Assembly: GCF_004886325.1 (NCBI RefSeq)
Contig: NZ_QXFN01000004.1
Coordinates: 496,001-560,000 of the forward strand
Length of the DNA: 64,000 bases
Origin: Cellulomonas telluris
Lineage (GTDB): Bacteria; Actinomycetota; Actinomycetes; Actinomycetales; Cellulomonadaceae
Direction of reading: 5' to 3'
Below, one piece after another: positions 1 to 9,105 of the stretch. The translations under genes were made by a program, and so were the position numbers. Positions within the stretch are counted from its first letter, which is position 1. The number at the start of each line of letters is the position of its first letter. Under the pieces are notes generated by a model, which saw only the letters and a list, made by a program, of their open reading frames with translations, had not been told where the DNA came from and searched no databases.

Positions 1-1035
1 GCCCGGCGCCTGCGCGCGGGCTTCGACACGCGTGTCGGCAGCCCGGCGGGGCCCCACCTCACGTGCGGCGTCGCGACCTGGAACCCGGAGGAGGTCCTCG
101 ACGCGGACGCGCTGCTCCGGCACGCGGACGACGCCATGCTCGAGGCGAAGCGCGCGCGCAGCGGGCACCGCGTCTTCGACTCGGCCCTGCGCGCGCAGGC
201 CGAGGACTCGCGCCGGCTGCGGGCGGCGCTCGAGCGAGCGGTGCACGAGGACCGGATCACGGCCTGGTTCCAGCCGATCGTCGACACGCACACGCTCGAG
301 GTCGTCGGGCTCGAGGCGCTCGCCCGCTGGCAGGAGGGCGACAAGGTCGTGCTGCCCGAGCACTGGCTCGCCGTCGCGGAGCAGACGGGCCTCGTCGTGC
401 CGATCGGCCACGCGATGTTCCGCCAGGCGCGGCGTGCCCTGGACCGCCACCAGATGCCGGTCGCGGTCAACCTCTCCGCGCGCGAGCTGCACGAGCACGA
501 CGTGCTCGAGCGGATCGACGAGGCGTGGGGCGGCGGCCTGTGGGAGCACCTCACGGTCGAGATCACCGAGAGCACGATGCTGCGCACCACCACCGCCGTC
601 CCGGTGCTGTCCGAGCTGCGCGCCCGGGGCGCCCGGATCGCGCTGGACGACTTCGGGACCGGGTTCAGCTCGCTGGCCCGGCTGGCGCGGCTGCCCGTGG
701 ACGTCCTCAAGATCGACCGGTCCTTCGTGCGCGAGGTCCGCACCCCCCGGGGTGCCGGTCCGGTGCGCGCCATCGTCGCCCTCGCGGAGCACCACGGCCT
801 CGACGTCGTCGCCGAGGGCGTGGAGTCGGCCGGCGACCTGCAGGTCCTGGTCGACCTCGGTGTGCGGCACGCGCAGGGGATGTTCGTGGGGCGCCCGGCT
901 CCCGGCCTGCCGGTGCGCGGCGCGCGGCCCACACCGCGCTCGGACCTGCCCCGCCGCCCGCGCAGCCGGACGGTCCCGCGGCCCCTGCGGGTCGTGGGCG
1001 GGACGTCCGACGTGTCGTCGCCCGACATGCTCTGA
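1..1035 (+). CDS. GGDEF-EAL cyclic di-GMP protein, C-terminal part
   Basis: The 5' end lies outside the window; 344 residues are visible. Residues 1-60 are the tail of a GGDEF domain, recognisable from the HADDAMLEAK segment, and its active-site motif is off the edge. Residues 80-305 are an EAL phosphodiesterase domain that hydrolyses cyclic di-GMP. The EAL signature (105-107), VNLSA, VEITEST, DDFGTG (216-221), LKIDRSF, AEGVE and QGMFVGRP are all intact, so this domain is probably catalytically active. The tail (about 305-344) is a low-complexity Arg/Pro stretch. The gene converges on nusB across a shared hairpin. Whether the protein also makes cyclic di-GMP, or carries sensor domains, cannot be judged here. 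Confidence 0.93.
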   Translation, partial: ARRLRAGFDTRVGSPAGPHLTCGVATWNPEEVLDADALLRHADDAMLEAKRARSGHRVFDSALRAQAEDSRRLRAALERAVHEDRITAWFQPIVDTHTLEVVGLEALARWQEGDKVVLPEHWLAVAEQTGLVVPIGHAMFRQARRALDRHQMPVAVNLSARELHEHDVLERIDEAWGGGLWEHLTVEITESTMLRTTTAVPVLSELRARGARIALDDFGTGFSSLARLARLPVDVLKIDRSFVREVRTPRGAGPVRAIVALAEHHGLDVVAEGVESAGDLQVLVDLGVRHAQGMFVGRPAPGLPVRGARPTPRSDLPRRPRSRTVPRPLRVVGGTSDVSSPDML

Positions 1036-1078
1036 GGGCGCCCCCGCCCGTCCCCCGGTCACCGGCCCTGCACGACGA

Positions 1079-1115
1079 CGCGGGCGGCGCGACCGTGGTG
1101 GTCGCACCGCCCGCG
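1079..1115. terminator. Bidirectional hairpin between the EAL gene and nusB
   Basis: Arms 1079-1094 and 1100-1115 pair over 16 bases with one C-A mismatch around a 5-base loop. The hairpin lies 43 bases after the EAL gene stop and 15 bases after the nusB stop, so it can end transcripts from both sides. There is no U tract, which is common in very GC-rich actinobacteria. Confidence 0.65.
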
Positions 1116-1130
1116 CCGGTGCTCGGCGGC

Positions 1131-1547
1131 TCAGGCGAGCAGCGTCGGCTTCTGCTCGACGATGCGGCCCAGCAGGCCGTTGACGAAGGACGGCGACTCG
1201 TCCGTGGAGAGCTCGCGTGCCAGGTTGACGGCCTCGTCGACCGCGACGGCGTCCGGCACGTCGTCGTTCCAGAGGATCTCCCACGTGCCGATGCGCAGCA
1301 GCGCGCGGTCGACGGCCGGCATGCGCGCGATCGTCCAGCCGTGCGCGTGCGTCGCGAGCACCTCGTCGATCCGCTCGAGGTGCGCCAGCACGCCCTCGAC
1401 CACGTCGACGCTGTACTGCGGCAGCGCGGTCTCGGCGCCCGGCTCGACGACGCGCCGTGCGAGGAGCTCGCCGACGGCGACGCCGCGCTGGTCCGCCTCG
1501 AACAGCACGTCGAGCGCGCGCTTGCGCGCCTTGGTCCGGGCGCCCAC
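1131..1547 (-). CDS. nusB: Transcription antitermination factor NusB
   Basis: This 138-residue protein is the usual size for NusB. The N-terminal GARTKARKRALDVLFEAD is the conserved opening helix of the family, and the ending with a conserved FVNGLLGRI segment is typical. With NusE (S10), NusB binds boxA RNA and supports antitermination and maturation of rRNA transcripts. The GTG start lies one base after the efp stop, so the two genes are co-transcribed. The efp-nusB pair is a standard actinobacterial arrangement. Confidence 0.96.
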   Translation of the reverse strand: MGARTKARKRALDVLFEADQRGVAVGELLARRVVEPGAETALPQYSVDVVEGVLAHLERIDEVLATHAHGWTIARMPAVDRALLRIGTWEILWNDDVPDAVAVDEAVNLARELSTDESPSFVNGLLGRIVEQKPTLLA

Positions 1548-1548
1548 G

Positions 1549-2112
1549 TCAGTCGTTCACGCGGCCGAGGTACGACCCGTCGCGCGTGTCCACCTTGACC
1601 TTCGTGTTGGCCTCGAGGAACAGCGGCACCTGGATCTCGTAGCCGGTCTCGAGGGTCGCGGGCTTCGTGCCGGCGGACGAGCGGTCGCCCTGCAGGCCCG
1701 GCTCGGTGTACGTGACCTCGAGGACCACCGACGGCGGGAGCTCGACGTAGAGCGGGACGCCCTCGTTCGTGGCGACGAGCGCGGTCTGCGACTCGAGCAT
1801 GAAGTTCGCGGCCGTGCCGACCGTCGCGGCGGGGACGTGCAGCTGGTCGTAGGTGTCCGTGTCCATGAACACGAAGTCGTCGCCGTCCTTGTACAGGTAC
1901 TGCATGTCGCGCTTGTCGACGTTCGCCGTCTCGACCTTCACGCCGGCGTTGAACGTGCGGTCGACGACCTTGCCGGACAGCACGTTCTTCAGCTTGGTGC
2001 GGACGAACGCGCCACCCTTGCCGGGCTTGACGTGCTGGAACTCGATGACGGTCCACAGCTGGCCGTCGATGCGCAGCACGGTGCCGTTCTTCAGGTCGTT
2101 GGTGGTCGCCAC
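1549..2112 (-). CDS. efp: Translation elongation factor P
   Basis: This 187-residue protein relieves ribosomes stalled on polyproline stretches. It has the three-domain EF-P layout; the domain I loop is [10 protein letters not shown] with Lys32 at the tip, the lysine-type loop seen in actinobacteria. The start is GTG at 2112, giving the family N-terminus [10 protein letters not shown], with a GGGAG ribosome-binding sequence about 10 bases upstream. A longer open frame upstream is Arg/Pro-rich noise. PilT in this window has a Pro-rich leader, and the LPXTG protein a Pro-rich stem, so both are plausible clients. It leads an operon with nusB. Confidence 0.96.
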   Translation of the reverse strand: MATTNDLKNGTVLRIDGQLWTVIEFQHVKPGKGGAFVRTKLKNVLSGKVVDRTFNAGVKVETANVDKRDMQYLYKDGDDFVFMDTDTYDQLHVPAATVGTAANFMLESQTALVATNEGVPLYVELPPSVVLEVTYTEPGLQGDRSSAGTKPATLETGYEIQVPLFLEANTKVKVDTRDGSYLGRVND

Positions 2113-2278
2113 GAGCGTCGTTCTCCCAGTCGGTGGTCGGCGTGCGCGCCGGGTCCGGCGCGTGCGGCGCGCGTGCGCCGGTCGTCCGCGGCGGCGGGTC
2201 CTGCCCGGCGCGTCGCTCCCCCGGGGAACCAGGGGCTGCGCACCGACGGGACGACCACCCTGCCGCGGGCCGTCGTCC

Positions 2279-2284
2279 ATCGTA
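2279..2284 (-). promoter_or_regulatory. Candidate -10 box for efp-nusB
   Basis: The minus strand reads TACGAT here, fitting the actinobacterial TAnnnT -10 pattern. It would give an efp leader of about 160 bases. No convincing -35 hexamer is visible. The rest of the 220-base interval 2113-2332 shows only GC-rich sequence. Confidence 0.35.
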
Positions 2285-2332
2285 CCGGGTCGCGGCCCGC
2301 CCGCCCTGCCGGACCGCCAGCGGGGCGGCGGC

Positions 2333-2758
2333 TCAGGTGAGGATCTGGCGGGCGACGAAGCCCACGAGGGACGCCCAGACCAGCGACGCGAGCGTGCCGA
2401 TGACGAACCGCTCGGAGGCGCCGGGGTTCTCGCGCAGCTCGGCGTACCGCCCCAGTCCCTTGACGGCGACGACGACCGCCGCGCCCTCGGGCATCCCGGC
2501 GAGGACGGCCGCGGTCACGCCGAGGCGCTCGAGCAGGCCGATCCAGGTGCCGCCGCGGAGCACCCGGCGGGCGCCCGGGCCCTCGGGCCCGTCGCTGAGC
2601 GTGAGCGGACCGGCCTCCACCTGGGCCGTGGGGACGTCGCGGCCGGCGTCAGCGGAACGCGACGCGAGGTCGAGGACGAGGCGCGTGGCGTACCAGCCGC
2701 CGCCGGTCGACACGGCGAGGGCCGTGACCCAGACGAGGGCCTCCAGGGCGGGGTGCAC
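2333..2758 (-). CDS. Small membrane protein paired with a SatD-like regulator
   Basis: This 141-residue protein has three likely membrane segments, around residues 6-27, 72-98 and 117-139. Between the first two is an acidic/Gly loop. The conserved-looking core is [16 protein letters not shown], followed by [23 protein letters not shown] know of no defined function, but small membrane proteins of this kind commonly follow satD-like genes in actinobacteria. It starts with GTG 15 bases after the upstream regulator gene, so the two probably form an operon. Confidence 0.8.
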   Translation of the reverse strand: MHPALEALVWVTALAVSTGGGWYATRLVLDLASRSADAGRDVPTAQVEAGPLTLSDGPEGPGARRVLRGGTWIGLLERLGVTAAVLAGMPEGAAVVVAVKGLGRYAELRENPGASERFVIGTLASLVWASLVGFVARQILT

Positions 2759-2773
2759 GCGACGACCCTGGCC

Positions 2774-3364
2774 TCAGCCCTGCGCGGCCGTCAACAGGCG
2801 CGCCGCGACGGGCCGCACCGCCTGGTCCTCGGCCCACAGCGCGGCACGCAGCCGCTGGCTCACGGCCTGCTGCGTGACGCCCAGGCCCTGCGCGACGACG
2901 TCCTGCCCGGCTCCCGCCCGCACGGCGTCGACCGCCTCCCACCCGCCGGGCGTGCGGCGCACGAGGACGGCCCCGAGCAGGGTGAGCACGGCCTCGGCGT
3001 CGGCGGCCGCGACGACGTCGACGCCGCGCACCGCCAGCGGGACCGAGCGCTGCCGGCTCTTCGCGGCCTCGACGGCGGCTCGGGCGAGCACGAACGCCTC
3101 CCCGGACGCGGCGCGCGGGGACGCCGGCAGCGGCTCGACGACCGGCCCCGCCCCGACGCCGACGCTCCAGCCGCCGAGCCGCACGAGGTCGAGGACGAGC
3201 TCTACCACCGCGTCGGCGTCGGCGAGCACGCCCTGCACCTCGTCACCGACCGTCCGCTCGAACCCGCGCACGAGCCCCGGGCGGTCGGCGAGCCGCTCGA
3301 GCAGCTCGGGGACGCGGTCGGTCCCGCGGCGGCTGCCGCGCTGGTCGACGGTGAGCACGAACAC
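2774..3364 (-). CDS. SatD-like protein with C-terminal helix-turn-helix
   Basis: This 196-residue protein opens with VFVLTVDQRGSRRG, resembling the VI-DIxGSR start of the SatD family. The middle (about 85-145) is a compact alpha/beta domain. Residues 154-176 (QDVVAQGLGVTQQAVSQRLRAAL) form a clear helix-turn-helix. It probably represses its own operon, which includes the following small membrane protein. I chose GTG at 3364 because it begins at the conserved motif and has an AGGGGG sequence upstream. The alternative GTG at 3397 lies inside a palindrome that looks like an operator. The family assignment is moderate, the DNA-binding domain firm. Confidence 0.78.
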   Translation of the reverse strand: MFVLTVDQRGSRRGTDRVPELLERLADRPGLVRGFERTVGDEVQGVLADADAVVELVLDLVRLGGWSVGVGAGPVVEPLPASPRAASGEAFVLARAAVEAAKSRQRSVPLAVRGVDVVAAADAEAVLTLLGAVLVRRTPGGWEAVDAVRAGAGQDVVAQGLGVTQQAVSQRLRAALWAEDQAVRPVAARLLTAAQG

Positions 3365-3379
3365 GGAACAAGCCTGCCC

Positions 3380-3401
3380 CCTTGTCGGGCACCGCACAAG
3401 G
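3380..3401. promoter_or_regulatory. Palindromic operator candidate for the SatD-like operon
   Basis: CCTTGT at 3380-3385 and ACAAGG at 3396-3401 form a perfect 6-base inverted repeat with a 10-base spacer. The half-sites are 16 bases apart centre to centre. It lies 15 bases before the chosen start of the helix-turn-helix gene, a natural place for autoregulation. Confidence 0.5.
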
Positions 3402-3468
3402 CCTGAACCTTCACACCCCGGCGCTCAGACCGCTTCCAGAGGGCACACACGGCCCCGATCGATCGGGC

Positions 3469-4373
3469 TCACCGGTCCGTGCGGCGCGCGACGACACGCC
3501 GGATCGCGGCGACGACCTCCTGCGGGCGCCGGGTCAGGTCGTCCCAGGTGAAACGCAGGACGGTGCACCCCGCGGCCACCAGGAGGTTCTGCCGCGTCCG
3601 GTCCTGCTGGAAGCGGTCGGGACCGTGGGCCACCCGCCCGTCCACCTCGACGACGAGGCGCGCCGCCGGGAACCACACGTCCGCCACCGCAGCCACCCCG
3701 AGCACCGGCAGCAGGTGGGCGTCCGCGACCCACCCCGTGATCCCGGCCGCTCGCAGGATCTCGTGCAACAGCTCCTCCGCGGGACTGTACGCACCCGCGC
3801 GCAGCCGGTCCGCCGCGCGCGCCAGGCGCCTGTTCCCGCGGTGCCCCGGATGGTCCGCGAGCCACCGCTCGATCGCCTCCGCGGCGATCGCCCGGCGAGG
3901 TCCGGCCCAGGCGAGCAGCCGGCACCCGCCCTCTCCGGCAGCACGGCGAGGCAGTCGAGGAGCGTCCGGTCCGGCCGGGTCACGCGCACGTCGCCGAAGG
4001 CCGTCACCTCGGAGCGGGACCACCGGTGCTCGTGGCTCCGTAGCCGCCCGCGCGACCGGCGCGGCCCGGGCACGAGCACGTGCACCTGGTCGTCGTCCGG
4101 GACGGGCATGCCGTGGAGCCGTGCCGCGGTCGTCAGGGCGACCACCGAGTCGGGCCAGGTCAGCCAGGCGGCGTAGGCGTCCACCTCGACGGAGGCGGGG
4201 GTGACGGAGGACGTCAGCGCGGAGCCGGCGACGCGTCGCCACACGCCGCGTTCGAGCCGGTGGCGGACCTGGTCCGCCGTCAGGCCCGCCGCGAGGGCCT
4301 GCCGCCGCGTGAACACGCCGCGCTGCCGCCGCGCGACGGGCGGGACCCACCCGCGATCGATGAGACGAGGCAC
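3469..4373 (-). pseudogene. Frameshifted AbiEi/DUF559-type endonuclease-like gene
   Basis: An N-terminal frame starting at GTG 4373 (VPRLIDRGWVPPVARRQ) has a winged-helix-like segment (RGVFTRRQALAAGLTADQV) and runs to DRTLLDCLAVLPER. The family then continues in another frame as CRLLAWAGPRRAIAAEAIERW, ending with the PD-(D/E)XK-like core RLVVEVDGRVAHGPDRFQQD and stop at 3469. The frame change falls at about 3922-3935, where one base appears to be missing (GAG AGG GC GGG TGC). The intact product would be about 301 residues. Such proteins are multi-copy accessory proteins of uncertain role in actinobacteria. Either a true pseudogene or a sequence error would explain it. Confidence 0.8.
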
Positions 4374-4452
4374 CCCCGCACCCTTGCCGCCCCACCCACC
4401 GCCAACACCCCTGCACCACCCTGCCCGTGCCCCCTGCCCCCTGCCCCTCGCC

Positions 4453-4513
4453 CCGGGGCTGGGGACGGCTCGCACTCGGCGAGACCGAGGAACGGGGGTG
4501 CTCGCAGCCCCGG
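4453..4513 (-). terminator. Nested inverted repeat downstream of aroB
   Basis: Outer arms 4453-4461 and 4505-4513 are perfect over 9 bases; inner arms 4475-4479 and 4485-4489 pair over 5 bases with a 5-base loop. It begins 15 bases after the aroB stop. The remainder of 4374-4528 is pyrimidine-rich on the plus strand. The long spacer makes termination only possible. Confidence 0.35.
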
Positions 4514-4528
4514 TTCGACGGTCTCGGG

Positions 4529-5677
4529 TCAGAGGTCGATCGCCGCGGTCCTCGCCGGGTCGACCGAGATCTCCGCGTAGGCCGCCGCCAGCAGGGTCGG
4601 GTCCGGCCCCTCCAGGCGCACCGGACGGCCCACGTCCTCGAGCACCACGAACCGCAGCAGGTCGCCACGCGTCTTCTTGTCGCGGCGCATCGCGGCCATC
4701 AGCTGCTCCCACCGGTCGCCGCGGTACGTGACCGGCAGCCCCAGCGCGGTGAGCACCGCCCGGTGCCGCGCGACGACCGCGTCGTCCAGGCGGCCCGCCA
4801 GCCGTGCGAGCTCGGCGGCGAAGACCATGCCGACGGAGACGGCCGCGCCGTGGCGCCACCGGTACCGCTCGACGTGCTCGATCGCGTGGCCGAGCGTGTG
4901 CCCGTAGTTGAGGATCTCCCGCAGCCCGGCCTCGCGCAGGTCCTCCCCCACCACGCGCGCCTTGACGGCGACCGCACGCTCGACGAGCTCGAGCAGCACG
5001 GGCGACGACGCCGCCGCGACCGGGTCGGTCAGCAGCGCCGTGTTCTCCTCGACGAGCTCGAGGATGCGCGGGTCGGCGATGAAGCCCGCCTTGACGATCT
5101 CGGCCAGGCCGGCGACGAAGTCGTGCCGGTTCATCGACTCCAGGGCGGCGAGGTCGCACAGCACCCCGGCCGGCGGGTGGAACGCGCCCACCAGGTTCTT
5201 GCCCTCGGCGGTGTTGATGCCCGTCTTGCCGCCCACGGCCGCGTCGACCATGGCGAGCACGGTCGTCGGCACGTGCACCACGCGCACGCCGCGCAGCCAC
5301 GTCGCCGCGACGAAGCCCGCGAGGTCGGTCGTCGCCCCGCCGCCGAGCCCGATGACGGCGTCGCTGCGCGTGAAGTCCGCCTGGCCGAGCACCTGCCACA
5401 GGAACGCGGCGACCTGGGCGGTCTTCGCCTCCTCCGCGTCCGGCACCTCGGCGAGGAAGACCTCGTAGCCCTGGGCCAGCAGGTCCTCGCGCACGGCGTC
5501 CGCCGACGTGGCGAGCGTCGGCGGGTGCACGACGAGCACGCGGCGGACCGCGTCGCCCAGCAGGGCGGGCAGGTGCCCCAGCAGGTGCCTCCCGACGACG
5601 ACGTCGTACGGCTGCTCCCCCGCCACCGTGACGGTGCGCGCCCCGGTGTCCCCCGGGGTCCCGGTCATGGTGCTCAT
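4529..5677 (-). CDS. aroB: 3-dehydroquinate synthase
   Basis: This cytosolic enzyme (382 residues) converts DAHP to 3-dehydroquinate, step two of the shikimate pathway. The NAD-binding motif [16 protein letters not shown] and the substrate/zinc segment [21 protein letters not shown] are intact, and the zinc histidine region [12 protein letters not shown] is present. Length is normal. Its ATG overlaps the aroK stop by four bases (ATGA), indicating translational coupling. It is the last gene of aroC-aroK-aroB. Confidence 0.97.
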   Translation of the reverse strand: MSTMTGTPGDTGARTVTVAGEQPYDVVVGRHLLGHLPALLGDAVRRVLVVHPPTLATSADAVREDLLAQGYEVFLAEVPDAEEAKTAQVAAFLWQVLGQADFTRSDAVIGLGGGATTDLAGFVAATWLRGVRVVHVPTTVLAMVDAAVGGKTGINTAEGKNLVGAFHPPAGVLCDLAALESMNRHDFVAGLAEIVKAGFIADPRILELVEENTALLTDPVAAASSPVLLELVERAVAVKARVVGEDLREAGLREILNYGHTLGHAIEHVERYRWRHGAAVSVGMVFAAELARLAGRLDDAVVARHRAVLTALGLPVTYRGDRWEQLMAAMRRDKKTRGDLLRFVVLEDVGRPVRLEGPDPTLLAAAYAEISVDPARTAAIDL

Positions 5678-6240
5678 CGCTCCTCCTCCGTCGTCGTCGC
5701 GCCCCGCGAGCCCTCACCCAGCGCGGCCTCGACCGCCGCCGCGACGTCCGCCGGGCGCAGCCCGTCCGTCAGGACGCGCAGCGTGGCGACCTCCTCGTAC
5801 ACCGGCCGCCGCGCGTCCATAAGCGCCTGCCACTGCGCCCGCGGGTTGCCGAGCAGCAGCGGGCGCGACCGGTTCAGGCCCACGCGGGGCGCGGCGTGGG
5901 CGAGCGAGACGTCGAGGAAGACCACGACGCCGCCACCCGCCCGGTACGCGGCGAGGGCCGCCCGGGTGTCGGGGTGCAGGACCGCCCCGCCCCCGAGCGC
6001 CAGGACGCCCGCGTGCTCGGCGAGCGCCGCGAGCACCGCGTCGCGCTCGAGCGCCCGGAACGCCGGCTCGCCGTCGTCGACGAAGATCTCGCCGATCGGC
6101 TTGCCGGCGGTCTGCTCGACGTCGGCGTCGGTGTCCCGCACGTCGACCTCCCAGCGCCGCGCGAGGGCCGCCGCGACGGTCGACTTCCCGGCGCCGGGCG
6201 GGCCCACGAGGACGGCCCGTGGCCGCGCGTACGTCGTCAC
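5674..6240 (-). CDS. aroK: Shikimate kinase
   Basis: This 188-residue enzyme phosphorylates shikimate with ATP. The P-loop GPPGAGKST is at residues 13-21, the substrate motif VRDTDADVE follows at about 35-43, and GGGAVL marks the glycine-rich shikimate-binding loop. The lid region ([21 protein letters not shown]) carries the expected arginines. It begins 7 bases after aroC and overlaps aroB by 4. Confidence 0.96.
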   Translation of the reverse strand: MTTYARPRAVLVGPPGAGKSTVAAALARRWEVDVRDTDADVEQTAGKPIGEIFVDDGEPAFRALERDAVLAALAEHAGVLALGGGAVLHPDTRAALAAYRAGGGVVVFLDVSLAHAAPRVGLNRSRPLLLGNPRAQWQALMDARRPVYEEVATLRVLTDGLRPADVAAAVEAALGEGSRGATTTEEER

Positions 6241-6247
6241 GACGGGC

Positions 6248-7465
6248 TCAGCGCAGCAGCTCGGGGACCGACGCGAGGTAGGCGTCGAGGTTCCGGCGCA
6301 CCTCCGCCACCGAGTCCCCGCCGGTCTTCTCCAGCAGGGTCTGCGCGACGACCAGCGCCACCATCGCCTCGGCGACGACCGCCGCCGGCGGCACCGCGCA
6401 CACGTCGGAGCGCTGGTGCTGCGCCTTCGCGGGCTCGCCGCTCGACGTGTCCACCGTGTCGAGCGCGCGCGGCACCGTGGAGATCGGCTTCATCGCGGCG
6501 CGCACGCGCACGACCTCGCCGTTCGACATGCCGCCCTCGATGCCGCCGGCACGGTTCGTGCGGCGGACGATGCGACCGGTCGCGTCGCGCCCGATCTCGT
6601 CGTGCGCCTGGGAGCCGCGCCGTGCGGCGGTGCGGAACCCGTCGCCCACCTCGACGCCCTTGATCGCCTGGATGCCCATGAGCGCCGCGGCGAGGCGTGC
6701 GTCGAGGCGCCCGTCCGCCTGCACGTAGGTGCCGACGCCCGAGGGCAGCCCGTGCACGAGGACCTCGACGACGCCACCCAGGGTGTCGCCGTCCTTGTGG
6801 CACTGGTCGATCTCGGCGACCATCGCCGCGCTCGTGGCCGGGTCGAAGCAGCGCACCGGGTCGGCGTCGAGCGCCGACACGTCGTCGGGCGTGGGCACGC
6901 GCGCGTCGTCGGGCACGCTGATGGGGCCGACGGCCACGACGTGGGACACCAGGCGCACTCCCGCCGCCTGCTCGAGGAACGCCGCCGCCACCGTGCCGAG
7001 AGCCACGCGCGTGGCCGTCTCGCGCGCGGAGGCGCGCTCGAGCACCGGGCGCGCGTCGTCGAACCCGTACTTGCGCATGCCCACCAGGTCCGCGTGACCC
7101 GGGCGGGGCCGGGTGAGCGGCCGGTTGCGCGCGATCTCCCGCACGTCACCGATACCGGCGTCGATCGTCAGCGCCTCGGGTGCGACAGGGTCGGCGGACA
7201 TCACGTCGGTCCACTTGGGCCACTCGCTGTTGCCGACCTCGATCGCCACCGGCCCGCCCTGCGTGAGGCCGTGCCGCACGCCGCCGAGCAGGCGGACCTC
7301 GTCCTGCTCGAACTTCATCCGCGCGCCGCGGCCGTACCCGAGCCGGCGGCGGGCGAGGGCGGCCTGGATGTCGGAGGTCTGCACCTGCACACCCGCGGGC
7401 AGACCGTCGAGGATGCCGACGAGCGCGGGACCGTGCGACTCGCCGGACGTCAACCAACGGAGCAT
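6248..7465 (-). CDS. aroC: Chorismate synthase
   Basis: This enzyme (405 residues) makes chorismate from EPSP using reduced FMN. It opens with [17 protein letters not shown], the family signature containing the active-site histidine. [30 protein letters not shown] and the [12 protein letters not shown] segment are also conserved. It is the first gene of aroC-aroK-aroB; EPSP synthase and DAHP synthase genes are not in the window. The pilus operon ends upstream at a strong hairpin, so a separate promoter is likely, though none is obvious. Confidence 0.97.
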   Translation of the reverse strand: MLRWLTSGESHGPALVGILDGLPAGVQVQTSDIQAALARRRLGYGRGARMKFEQDEVRLLGGVRHGLTQGGPVAIEVGNSEWPKWTDVMSADPVAPEALTIDAGIGDVREIARNRPLTRPRPGHADLVGMRKYGFDDARPVLERASARETATRVALGTVAAAFLEQAAGVRLVSHVVAVGPISVPDDARVPTPDDVSALDADPVRCFDPATSAAMVAEIDQCHKDGDTLGGVVEVLVHGLPSGVGTYVQADGRLDARLAAALMGIQAIKGVEVGDGFRTAARRGSQAHDEIGRDATGRIVRRTNRAGGIEGGMSNGEVVRVRAAMKPISTVPRALDTVDTSSGEPAKAQHQRSDVCAVPPAAVVAEAMVALVVAQTLLEKTGGDSVAEVRRNLDAYLASVPELLR

Positions 7466-7517
7466 GGGTGGGATCCTTCCACGTGCGGCGCGGCGGGTCG
7501 GACCACGCCCGTGACGT

Positions 7518-7557
7518 GGACGAGCGGCGACGGTGCACGCACCGTCGCCGCTCGTCC
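7518..7557 (-). terminator. 19-base-pair hairpin ending the pilus operon
   Basis: Arms 7518-7536 and 7539-7557 are perfectly complementary over 19 bases, forming a nearly continuous palindrome. It starts 20 bases after the pilO stop. There is no U tract. It separates the pilus genes from aroC. Confidence 0.7.
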
Positions 7558-7577
7558 GTGGGCGCCCGTCCGGGCCG

Positions 7578-8405
7578 TCACTCCCCGGCGATCGGCACCA
7601 GCGGGTTCTTGCCCGGCACGGGTGCGGGCAGCGGCGTGGGCTCCGCCTCGGGCGCCGGCGGGACCGCCAGGGCGTCGGGCAGCACGTAGACGAACCCGGT
7701 GAGCACGAGCTCCTGGTCCCCGGCGACGGTGGCGGGGCGGCCGCCGCCTGCCTCCGCCTGCTTCTGTCCGGTGGCCGTCAGGGACGAGACGAGCAGCAGG
7801 CGCGGCGACCCGTCCTGCAGCGCACCGAGGAACGCGAGCGTCGGCTCGTACCCGCCGACCACGGTGAGGGAGATCGGCACGGCGACCATGCCGGCCGGGA
7901 CCGCCGGCCCGGTCGGGACCGGCGCCACGGCCGGGTCCGTCGCCTCCGTGCCGCTCGCATCCGCAGCACCCGCGTCCGTCACGCCCGCGTCACCGGCGCC
8001 CTCCGTGGGCGCGGTGCCGGCGTCGGCGGGTGCGGCAGGCGCGGCGGCCACGGCCGGCTCGAGGACCTGCGGCACCCCGGGGCCCACCGACGTGATGGTG
8101 ACGCCGTGCGTCGTGGCCAGCTGCTCGACCTCGCGCAGGTAGTCGCTGATGCGCGCCGTCGGCGGGATCTGCGTCTGCAGCGTCGCGAGCTCCGCCCGGT
8201 GCTCGGGCAGCTTCTCGAAGTCGGCCCGCAGCTGGACCAGCTGGAGCTCGAGCAGCTCGTTGCTCTGCTCCGTGGCCATGATCTCGTCACGGACCTCCGC
8301 GGTCGCCGTCGTCTGCGGCGCGACGAGGAGGAACCAGGTCGCGACCAGGAGCAGCAGCGACACCAGGACGGTGCCGCCGATCCACGTGCCCTTCGCGCTG
8401 CGCAT
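7578..8405 (-). CDS. pilO: Type IV pilus inner-membrane protein PilO
   Basis: This protein has 275 residues: a short cytoplasmic start, one membrane helix (about 11-33), a coiled-coil region (about 45-85) and a periplasm-type ferredoxin-like domain. The middle (130-185) is a long Ala/Pro/Thr-rich insert that is not part of the core fold. PilO pairs with PilN to form the alignment platform linked to PilM. The start ATG lies one base after the pilN stop. The assignment rests on topology and on position after pilM-pilN. Confidence 0.85.
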   Translation of the reverse strand: MRSAKGTWIGGTVLVSLLLLVATWFLLVAPQTTATAEVRDEIMATEQSNELLELQLVQLRADFEKLPEHRAELATLQTQIPPTARISDYLREVEQLATTHGVTITSVGPGVPQVLEPAVAAAPAAPADAGTAPTEGAGDAGVTDAGAADASGTEATDPAVAPVPTGPAVPAGMVAVPISLTVVGGYEPTLAFLGALQDGSPRLLLVSSLTATGQKQAEAGGGRPATVAGDQELVLTGFVYVLPDALAVPPAPEAEPTPLPAPVPGKNPLVPIAGE

Positions 8406-8406
8406 C

Positions 8407-9105
8407 TCAGCCCTCCCCGTCGTTCGCCGCGAAGCGGCCGCTGTAGGCGGCCTCGGTCACCTGGACCGTGCTCGAGACCGTGTAGTAGACGGTGCCCTCG
8501 GCGTCGGTCACTGCTGCCGACGAGACCCAGGCGTCCGCGAACCCGGGCACCGAGTTCAGCGCGTCGACCCACGCCGCCGCGTCGGGCACGGTCGAGGAGC
8601 GCCCGGTGAACTGCACCTGGCCCACGGACGGACCCTGCAGGGGATCCGCCGGCGGTGCGGGTGCCGTGATCGGCGTCGCGCCGGAGAAGGCGAGGGTGTC
8701 GATGCTCACGCCCTCCGGCAGCACCGCCGTGATCGCCTCGTAGTAGGGCTTCCACGGGACCTCGGTCGACATCCCGAGCTCGCGCGCGGCGCGGGTCGCG
8801 TTGAGCTGGCCCAGGACGAGCGGGACCTCGGCGTACTGCGCCTGCTCGTCCTGCAGGCGCGCCGTCTCCGCCTCGGCCCTGGCCAGCTCGTCCCGGGCCT
8901 GCGTGCCCTGGATGACGACGAAGACGTAGGCGAGCGCGCACACGGCCACCACGAGCGCGACGGCGAGCAGGAGCCACCGCTTCATCGCCCGCAGGTCGCG
9001 CGCGTCGCGGACCTCGGGCGGCAGCAGGTTGACCTGCGGGAGCGTCGGCGGGAGGGCGGTCTGGGCGGACGTCTGCCGTCCGCGCCGCACGGTGAGGGTG
9101 CTCAT
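8407..9105 (-). CDS. pilN: Type IV pilus assembly protein PilN
   Basis: This is a 232-residue bitopic protein with a membrane helix at about 43-65. VNLLPPEVRD at about 25-34 matches the N-terminal INLLP-type motif by which PilN docks into the PilM groove. A coiled coil (67-90) and an extracytoplasmic domain follow. The ATG overlaps the pilM stop by four bases. Sequence in the outer domain is divergent, as usual for PilN. Confidence 0.9.
   Translation of the reverse strand: MSTLTVRRGRQTSAQTALPPTLPQVNLLPPEVRDARDLRAMKRWLLLAVALVVAVCALAYVFVVIQGTQARDELARAEAETARLQDEQAQYAEVPLVLGQLNATRAARELGMSTEVPWKPYYEAITAVLPEGVSIDTLAFSGATPITAPAPPADPLQGPSVGQVQFTGRSSTVPDAAAWVDALNSVPGFADAWVSSAAVTDAEGTVYYTVSSTVQVTEAAYSGRFAANDGEG

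Noticed and set aside
3469..4373. Programmed frameshifting as the explanation for the split nuclease gene
   Set aside because: No slippery heptamer with a downstream pseudoknot is evident. A simple base loss or sequencing error is more economical.
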